A stretch of DNA of 21,245 bases from Apostichopus leukothele. Lineage: Eukaryota > Echinodermata > Holothuroidea > Aspidochirotida > Stichopodidae. The position numbers and the translations under genes are program-made. Positions 12,001 to 17,800 of this stretch are shown here, piece after piece. Each line of letters opens with the position of its first letter. Position 1 is the stretch's first letter. Under the pieces are notes generated by a model that made no database searches, had not been told where the DNA came from, and saw only the letters and a program-made list of their open reading frames with translations. The stretch covers positions 1 to 21,245 of the forward strand of contig JAAAKB020144051.1 in the NCBI GenBank assembly GCA_010014835.2, in the 5' to 3' direction.

Positions 12001-12042
12001 TTATTTAGATAGATAAAATCCTTTACCTGGTGTGTTAGCCAT
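1..12042 (-). CDS. SGSM1/SGSM2-like (RUN-TBC Rab-GAP) gene, 5' portion; join of 12042-12027, 11917-11874, 7090-7015, continuing off the left edge
   Basis: Three minus-strand exons join into 45 complete codons plus one base. They read [20 protein letters not shown] and then [18 protein letters not shown] followed by GSIISLC. From memory, human SGSM1 and SGSM2 both contain [22 protein letters not shown] near the N-terminus, just before the RUN domain, so family assignment is strong although only about 45 residues are visible. Family knowledge: SGSM/RUTBC proteins have an N-terminal RUN domain that binds Rap/Rab GTPases and a C-terminal TBC domain that stimulates Rab GTP hydrolysis, in endosome and melanosome-type trafficking. 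Neither domain is encoded here beyond its leading edge. I searched 1-7014 by eye for the next expected segment (AVEAC, RRAAGFLRS-like) on this strand and did not find it, so the next exon is probably outside the window. Whether this is orthologous to SGSM1, SGSM2 or a pre-duplication gene cannot be decided. Confidence 0.85.
255..700. repeat. Tandem repeat, unit about 163-164 bp, nearly three copies
   Basis: A segment running from AGATTGTATGTGGACACA through a TTATAGCCCAGCTCAA block to GTTAATTAACACACTTTCTG recurs. The GTTAATTAACACAC core starts at 327, 491 and 654, spacings of 164 and 163. Copies two and three are almost identical and copy one is more diverged. A piece of an earlier copy (CCTTTAGTGAATGTTATTAC) lies at about 31-50, separated from the array by about 200 bp of other sequence. 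Confidence 0.88.
1797..2164. repeat. CTGAA/CTGGA-based minisatellite with higher-order units
   Basis: About 370 bp made almost only of variants of AACTGA, AACTGG and AACCAA. A higher-order block beginning GAACTAGGCTGAAACTGAAA recurs at about 1853, 2031 and 2091. The reverse strand reads as a 143-codon open frame rich in Gln, Phe, Ser and Val. That frame is a product of the repeat (the short units contain no stop in that phase) and not a protein I would annotate. Confidence 0.92.
3090..3920. other. AT-rich intronic segment with clustered TAATTA motifs
   Basis: Homeodomain-core-like TAAT/ATTA motifs are bunched at about 3099-3114, 3435-3455, 3567-3597 (five TTAA-TTAA steps in a row) and 3862-3880. 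Unlike its neighbours the segment shows no tandem repeat beyond the TTAA run. It could be an intronic regulatory element, but AT-rich sequence produces such motifs by chance. Confidence 0.25.
5366..5393 (-). other. G-quadruplex-type motif on the transcribed-sense strand of the SGSM-like intron
   Basis: The plus strand has C-runs at 5366-5369, 5372-5375, 5383-5387 and 5389-5393. On the minus strand these become four G-runs of four or five with loops of 1, 7 and 2 nt, fitting the standard G-quadruplex pattern. Confidence 0.5.
5520..5620. repeat. Short GTACAGTACA-rich direct and inverted repeat
   Basis: ATGTACAGTACATA-type blocks occur several times, twice followed by CCTTTAC, with one inverted form (TATGTACTGTA) between them. 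The core TGTACAGTACA is nearly palindromic, so the segment can fold into short hairpins. Confidence 0.6.
6189..6381. repeat. 64-bp tandem repeat, three copies, with diverged relatives around it
   Basis: The phrase GCATCAATA starts at 6189, 6253 and 6317, exactly 64 bp apart. Each unit contains AGTTCTTGTGTTGTGCCTAC or a close variant and ends near GCAATGAATGCCATGTG. Degenerate GCATCAA-containing segments continue at about 5921, 6460, 6579 and 6676, suggesting an older array of roughly 5900-6700 of which the central units are the youngest. Confidence 0.88.
7015..7090 (-). CDS. SGSM-like gene, coding exon 3 (76 nt)
   Basis: Minus strand: acceptor AATTTATAG (AG is the complement of 7091-7092), exon beginning GTC AAA CAG, donor GTGAGT (complement of 7009-7014). 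It encodes [18 protein letters not shown] then GSIISLC and ends in phase 1, so the next codon starts with G, as expected for the Gly or Ala that follows Cys in the vertebrate proteins. Near-identity to vertebrate SGSM1/2 over 25 residues makes this the best-supported exon of the gene. The intron to exon 2 is 4783 bp. Confidence 0.9.
7200..7830. repeat. Diverged repeat array with TTTGACCT and TTTACAAGG blocks
   Basis: Four diverged units each have a TTTACAAGG-like start (about 7281, 7409, 7571 and 7727; spacings 128, 162 and 156) followed by CAGACTTTGACCTCT-like and CAAATGACCT-like text. The order of blocks is preserved in all four. It resembles the TGACCT-type low-copy arrays common in marine invertebrate genomes, a comparison made from memory. 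Confidence 0.7.
10039..10131. repeat. 33-bp tandem repeat, three copies
   Basis: Units begin CTTCATAGGAAGTGAC (10039), CTTCACAGGTTCCAAGTGAC (10071) and CTTCACAGGAAGTGAC (10104). Each contains GACC-GGTCA or GACCTGTCA followed by CTGAGATA-like text. The shared core GACCGGTC is palindromic. Confidence 0.8.
10341..10420 (+). mobile_element. LINE/SINE-type 3' tail remnant
   Basis: GTTTTGTAAAACGCCTAGAG leads into TTTGGTATTTGGCGCTATAT and then a run of TTATTATTATT. An AAAGCGCC-like stem followed by GGCGCTATATAAG and a short A/T-rich terminal repeat is the usual 3' end of many animal LINEs and the SINEs that borrow their tails. No reverse transcriptase or tRNA-like head was recognised upstream, so this is a truncated copy whose left end is not visible. 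The exact family is not identified. Confidence 0.55.
11175..11272. repeat. Poly-T/TTTTG tract followed by GGTA microsatellite
   Basis: Runs of T with interspersed G (about 11175-11239) pass directly into GGTAGGTAGGTAGGTATAGGT and further GGTA units up to about 11270. Seen from the minus strand it is A-rich after CCTA repeats. Confidence 0.85.
11874..11917 (-). CDS. SGSM-like gene, coding exon 2 (44 nt)
   Basis: Minus strand: a pyrimidine-rich tract ending TTTTTCAG (acceptor, complement of 11918-11919), then the exon, then the donor GTAAGA (complement of 11868-11873). Joined to exon 1 the split codon becomes GAT (Asp) and the exon reads [15 protein letters not shown], ending in phase 0. The LL-R-VKKE pattern is what SGSM1 and SGSM2 carry directly before VKQIMEE. 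The intron between exons 1 and 2 is only 109 bp. Confidence 0.83.
12027..12042 (-). CDS. SGSM-like gene, coding exon 1 (start codon, 16 nt)
   Basis: On the minus strand ATG GCT AAC ACA CCA G is followed by the splice donor GTAAAG (complement of 12021-12026). The ATG has A at -3 and G at +4. An in-frame TAA lies 15 nt upstream (complement of 12055-12057), so translation cannot start further upstream on the same exon. The exon ends in phase 1, matching the next exon. The 5' UTR is assumed to continue upstream of 12042 but its start is not visible. Confidence 0.78.
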
Positions 12043-12344
12043 GTTTCTGTGGAATTATTTCCAACACACACTGAGCGATATTATTATTAGGCTAGGCTGT
12101 ACAGCAGTCCACACATATCTACATTATGTTCTCTAACACGAATTGAGTTGCACTGAAAGTTGGTCAGCTAAGCGAGTCAAAATATAAGAGCAAAGGTGGG
12201 AATCTCATCATAATGTACTTAAAGTATCATAAGCAATATCCTTCACTGATTTAAAACAAAAACACAAGTTTTTCTCAGTGGCTCATAGGAAAGGGAAGAG
12301 TACGTTGTCGATATCACGGATTTATAAAAAAAAAATGGTATCCT

Positions 12345-12371
12345 CCCCTCCATCTCCCTACCCCCATCCCC
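12345..12371 (-). other. G-quadruplex-type motif upstream of the SGSM-like start
   Basis: Minus-strand G-runs (complement of 12368-12371, 12361-12365, 12356-12358 and 12345-12348) are separated by loops of 2, 2 and 7 nt. The motif lies about 300 nt upstream of the SGSM-like ATG on its sense strand, so it could be in the promoter or 5' leader. Confidence 0.5.
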
Positions 12372-12714
12372 ACTTTTCCCATTTTGGTCTTGGGGTGATG
12401 AATCTCAGCATATGTACTGAGGAATAGAGGGTAAATCTGCAGATAAAAGATGGCGCTATCACAAAAAGAGGTAACATAATTTCGCCGGGACTGCTGTAAC
12501 ATATATCTAAAAAAAAAATTGAGAAGCCTTCTTTGGCGAATTCTATCTGGGATAAAAAAGCCCTACCCCGAACTTTCAGAAATATGAGTATGTTTCCTCC
12601 CCAGTGGCTGTTCCCACTCGCGGGGCGTTATGTATAGAGGGGGGATAGAGGCAAGTTTTCAGTGTAAGAAGGTTGTAGCTGAGAGATCGGAATTCACATA
12701 ACAGATTCAACAGT

Positions 12715-12790
12715 CTAGTTGCAGTTGCAGACAGTTCAGACAGTTCAGTTGACAGTTCAGACAGTTCAGCTGCAGCAGTCTTTCCGTCTG
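12715..12790. repeat. CAGTTCAGA short tandem repeat with flanking CAG/CTG inversion
   Basis: CAGACAGTTCAGACAGTTCAG and GACAGTTCAGACAGTTCAG follow each other. The next bases, CAGCTGCAGCAG and GTCTGCTGCCG, are partly inverted relative to one another and could form a small hairpin. Confidence 0.7.
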
Positions 12791-13937
12791 CTGCCGTCCA
12801 TGCAGTTCTAAAAATGTATACGTTCCACCTTAAATATCTTGAATGTAACAAATTATCTAGATAGCACTATAACTGTGTAAAAGGTAAATATCTTAAATTA
12901 ACAGATTTTCACACTGCTTCAGTGGCGTACACAGGATTTTCAAAAGTGTGTCGGAGGGAGTAGGCAAATTGTAAATTTCACCCCGACTGATTGAGATAGG
13001 GAATGTATTACCTTCATGCAATGCCCAGAAGCGAATAAATGATGAATGTATAGTGGAACATGCATGGACCTGGGGTCGTTGATTCGATCACCATGTAGGG
13101 GGAGGGTTGTCTGGTGAGGGTCCTTACCCAGAAAAATATCAAATTTATCTTCAAATGGCGCACTCTTCTGAGGTATTTATAAATTAGGTTAATACTTAGG
13201 TCTAAACGAAAGGTTGTGCCAAAGGAATACTCTTCAAATTTCTTGTGAGGAAAGATGGTAAGGAGTGGTTTAACTTTCCCCGACAGAACGCCCCCCCCCC
13301 CCCAACTGACGACAGAGGTGCCAGTAGGCCCTGCTTACTCATACTGTCATCAAGAGCGTTATTTAGTTGTGAAATCCCATATATTGCCCAAGTCTGAAAT
13401 GACAACGCATGCACACGATAACGAGAACATAATGCTGAGTATGGGAGCAGTAATTAGCCTAGGTCTACTCAACGAAATGAACCCAATTATGTATTTTTTC
13501 GAAACGATTCAACAGATAGATCCCTTATTAATCCAGTTCATTTCCCCTACACCATTGTCAACTTGATTTTAAGGTAAACCTATGAAGACAATGTGTTTAA
13601 GAAGCCGTAACGAACGGCCGATCTTTTTTTCGAGTAACACTCAATTTTACTTCGAAGTATTAGCGAACTTAAACACAAATAACGTATACCCGCATATGAT
13701 ACAATTTTACAGCCGGTCCGAGTGTTTTACACACCATGGTAATCCCCCCCTTAAGGATCATCGACGTGGGACCGCATATTATGCGGGCGGATGTCCCTTA
13801 TATCTTAACAACACAAAAAATACCACTATGTTGCAGTATCTTCAGATTGTCAAGAGATTTCGTATAGTTCCACAAGAAGGCTTTGGAAATCTTCACTGAT
13901 TGCATGTCTTTATATCTACAGACCTACCTCACAAGCC

Positions 13938-13971
13938 TATATATTCGCACATACCAGTGCTATACGAGTCA
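13938..13971 (+). promoter_or_regulatory. Possible TATA box and initiator for the UGT gene
   Basis: TATATAT at 13938-13944 is followed 33 nt downstream by TCACAATC with a candidate +1 A at 13971. That spacing fits a core promoter and would give a 5' leader of about 33 nt before the ATG at 14004. TATA-like words are common in this AT-rich window, so support is weak. Confidence 0.35.
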
Positions 13972-14003
13972 CAATCATTTGAGCAGTGAAAGTGTTTGCA
14001 AGC

Positions 14004-14876
14004 ATGGCTGTCTGGAGATACGAATTAGCGTTAGTTGTGTTGGTTATATTTTCACTTTCTTCCTCCTCAGAATGCGCCAATATTCTGATCTTTCCTGGAC
14101 TAGGGGAAGCCACGCATTCCCTTGCTCTTCGGATGATGGGAGAAAAACTTGTCGACAGGGGGAACAGTGTAACCATGGTTACAAGTTCTATCTTTTTGAA
14201 TTCCTCTTGGCATGCATCTCCTTCAGAACGGATACCTTTCATTAGTTATAATTCAAAATATGAGCGCGAATTTATTCTAGGAAGTATGGAAGAATTTATC
14301 ACGAAATCAGTGAGAGGGGAGATGTCAGCAGACGTCTATTTCACTCAGCTAAATCGATCCGTAGAATTCTTCTCGTCGGAAATGGAATCCGTTTTGGGAA
14401 ATTACGAAGTTATGAAAGAACTAACCGAAAAGAGTTTCGACTTGGCACTTTTCGATCCGTTTGCATTATTTCCTTTAATGGTACTGGAACGGTTAGGGAT
14501 ACCCTTCGTTCCACTAAATGCTGGTTTCATGCCCCCTTCACTTGCAAGATTGCTGGGGTTACCTAGCAACCCGAGTTACGTACCCGAAGGGTTGACCGCG
14601 CTTTCAGACCGTATGTCGTTCACAGAACGTGTACAGAACTCACTGGCCGCTGCAAGCTTTGTCTTGTATAAGGAACTGTTTGTAAACGGGTTCGACGAGA
14701 AGAGAGAATTATGGAATATCAACCCGGAGTCGTCCACCGCCACAACATTGATGACGAAGGCAAAGTTATTCCTCACTAATAGCGATTTCGTTTTGGACTA
14801 TCCACGACCATTCTTACCACACACTGTCATGTTAGGGAGTTCGTTAGCCAAGCCCCCCTCACAACTATCCTCGGGG
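14004..14876 (+). CDS. UGT coding exon 1: signal peptide and acceptor-binding domain (residues 1-291)
   Basis: The ATG at 14004 sits in GCAAGCATGG, with A at -3 and G at +4, and starts a typical signal peptide (MAVWRYELALVVLVIF). The open frame extends slightly upstream to 13986 but only by a GTG codon, so 14004 is the eukaryotic start. The exon ends in phase 0 before the strong donor GTAAGT at 14877-14882; reading on would hit a stop a few codons later. It corresponds in extent to the single large first exon of vertebrate UGT1 and carries H38 and D151. Confidence 0.93.
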
Positions 14877-17800
14877 GTAAGTATATAAACACGTCATACA
14901 TTTTCATGTCATGTGCAAAGTTTTAAAAAAAAAAATTAACCTGAATGAAATAATAAATATGACACTTGGCGGATGTTTAGGGTCAGATCCAAGGGAATCC
15001 GCCGAGGCGTTTGCGGGTGGAAAACTGTGCCCTTCGTTTTGAAAATTTTTGGCGCCAGAAATGAGCAAAACTTTTTTTTATTCGGAACAACGTACATAGT
15101 GGAACAATTAAGCACGCTTCCGGGCGCGGCACGTTTCCTTTACTGTTGTTGGTGCTTTCTCGTGCACCGATATTTCGGTATCATAGAACTTTCAGTTTCA
15201 ACCACCACTACTTTTTCTCCCGGCCCCATCTACCGAAAAAAACATGGACCCAACGCTGGACTCTTAATTTCCAATGCCTTGAGATATTACCTTGGTGTCT
15301 TCCATTCAATTTTAAAGTGATTTTTATAGATTTGTGAGAAAATAGTAGGGGGAAAATAAAATCCCTTTAAACATTTAAAAAAATAGTAGTATCATCACTG
15401 TAATCTCGCATGAATTGCTTGAATTTTTCGTTTCATTTCTCAACTTTGTTTTGTCATTCTAACATAGGATTTTTTTTTGTGTCAAATTGCCATCATGGTG
15501 GGTGCATCTTCATCGTTATATTCTTGAATATAAATTTAGTATGGTGATTTCTTTTAATTAAAGTTATGTAGTGCGAATGCAAATGAATGTTCATCTTTTC
15601 GGACATGCTGTAACAACACGAATAAAATAGTGTCAAAAAATGTGTTTATACACATGGTTGTAGGGCCTACATATATGCAACAAATTTGCACATGGGACCT
15701 GCCAACTGATTTGCATATAATTTGCATATAAATATGATTTGCAATAATCGGCTGATATTGAAGCTTTTCGTATTCGTATAAACTTTCTCGTTCAGTAATT
15801 ACCTAAACAGGAAAGAAATTTGGAGTGAATTAAAAAATGTTTCCTGCCAAATTTGTGTCGTTGAAAGACGCGGGGACAAAATGAAAATATTTTAGCTTTC
15901 AAAGGCTTCGCATTACGAAAACAACCCTTATATCACAAAGAAACAAGTGTAGGGGGGGGGGTAAGAAAGAAAAGTCAAATGGGAGGGTGCATATGTGTGT
16001 TATTTTGCGCTTTGCTCACAGCGCATCTTTTTGGTCGCAAAAATCTGTCGGGAAAGTTTTTACAAAAATATTGTTAATCATCAGCAAAAAATAGTTTAAC
16101 TCACAAATTCGAGACAGTTTACAATAAGTTAACACACAACCGTATCCAAGCAGGGAGCTTATACCGGGGTGGTGGGGCGGGTTTGCCATAAGAGTTAAGG
16201 ACACCCTTTCCGAATCAACGTATAAGCAGAACTGAACAAATTGACTGAAATATTCAACTTTCCTCTTTTCAATTTGACCGGTGAAAACATTTGAATTACT
16301 AATGACCACGTGCACTTATATATATTACATTATTTTAGGGGAAAAGGCCTATTAGTTTGATCGCTTAGGTGGATGGGAACGGGGAGGGTGAAGGGGAGGG
16401 TGGTTTTACCGACAAAAACAATGATTCATTTAATAGACAAAACGATAAGAGGTAGAGTAATTTCAGGAGCAGTTAATGAACGTCTTCCATGTATTGAATT
16501 TCATCGTTGAAATGTTATCGCCGTTGGTATTGTTTTCTTTGTTTTTATTTATTCTCATAATGGGGGTTCGACCGAAGAATTAACGCCTCCACACCCCCCC
16601 CCCCCCCCTCCCCACCACCAGCATGACAAAACTAGTTACGTGAATATCCCGTCCATAAGTGATTCTTTTTTCTTCTTCTGTATATATAGAAACTACTGGA
16701 CTTTTTGAACAGCGCAGACGACACTGGAGTAGTCTTGGTTTCTCTCGGATCGTTTATGACGTCAATGGACCAAGATAAAATCGACGTTTTGGCAGATGCA
16801 ATTTCTAGGCTACCGTACAAAGTTATTTGGCGGACACTACCTCAACTAGAGCCACCCACAGTAGCGAACAATACGTTACTCATGTCTTGGATCCCACAAA
16901 ATGATGTTCTTGGTAATTAAATTTGTTTTACAATATTAATAACAATGTGTAACCCTTGGTAACGAATTTTTGAAGAAAGATCAGTTTTTGTCATAATCAC
17001 ATGACTACAAATTAATGACGTCATCATGGTCCAATCATAACGACAGTTATTGGTGGCATCCAATGACCAAGTTAGTAGGCTTATATAATGATGTCGTCGT
17101 GATGTTTAAACCCGTCGCACCTTATAGCTATGTATGACTAGTTAATGACGTCATCGTTATTACATGACTGCAGATTAATGACGTCCTCGTGGCCCTATGA
17201 CCATTCTCATACACAGTTTGTATAATGATGACATTGTATGGGTGATCATTTGGACACAGGTTATGACTTCGGTAGGAGCGTTGCCGTTATCACATGACAT
17301 CAGATTAATGACGCCACCTCATAGCCCTATGACCATTCTCATACACAGTTTGTATTATGATGACATTGATGTGTGATCATTTGGACACAGGTTTATGACT
17401 TCAGTAGGACCGTTGTCGGTATCACATGATATCAGAATAATGACGTCGTGACTGTCATATGAACACATTTAACCGTGTCATCCTGTTATCACAGTTTGTA
17501 GAGTGACGTTATATAAAGTGACTATTTGACCACAGGTAATGGCGTCAGTGGGTAAATCTACCCCTATTGTAATAATTGTATCTGCTGTTGCAACTTTCTT
17601 TCTTCGTTGATTTTAATTACAGCTCATCCTAACGTTGTTGCATTTGTTTCCAACGGGGGAGGTCACGGTGCATATGAATCAACTTTCCACGCTGTCCCTA
17701 GCGTATGCATTCCGTTCTTCACCGATCATCCTGATATCGCAAACCGTCTTGCTACAAGAGGACTGGGCGTGGTAATGAATATTCAAACAATGACTTCAGA

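Larger units (their letters stand above)
12043..13937. other. Divergent intergenic region between the SGSM-like and UGT genes
   Basis: The two start codons face away from each other about 1.96 kb apart, so this stretch should contain the promoters and 5' leaders of both genes. It holds a minus-strand G-quadruplex-type motif (12345-12371), a CAGTT repeat (12715-12770), a poly-C run (13291-13303) and open frames at 13255-13566 and 13582-13899 with no recognisable family. No TATA box was convincing for the left gene. Confidence 0.55.

Noticed and set aside
13582-13899. 105-codon plus-strand open frame upstream of the UGT gene
   Set aside because: No recognisable domain, no splice context joining it in frame to the UGT exon, and ordinary for chance in this stretch.
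13986-14003. Extension of the UGT frame to a GTG codon at 13986
   Set aside because: Animal genes start at ATG; the ATG at 14004 has a strong context and leads directly into the signal peptide.
13883-14245. Open frames overlapping the UGT first exon in other frames and on the other strand
   Set aside because: The UGT frame has a signal peptide, family motifs and correct splice phase; the others are shadows of it.
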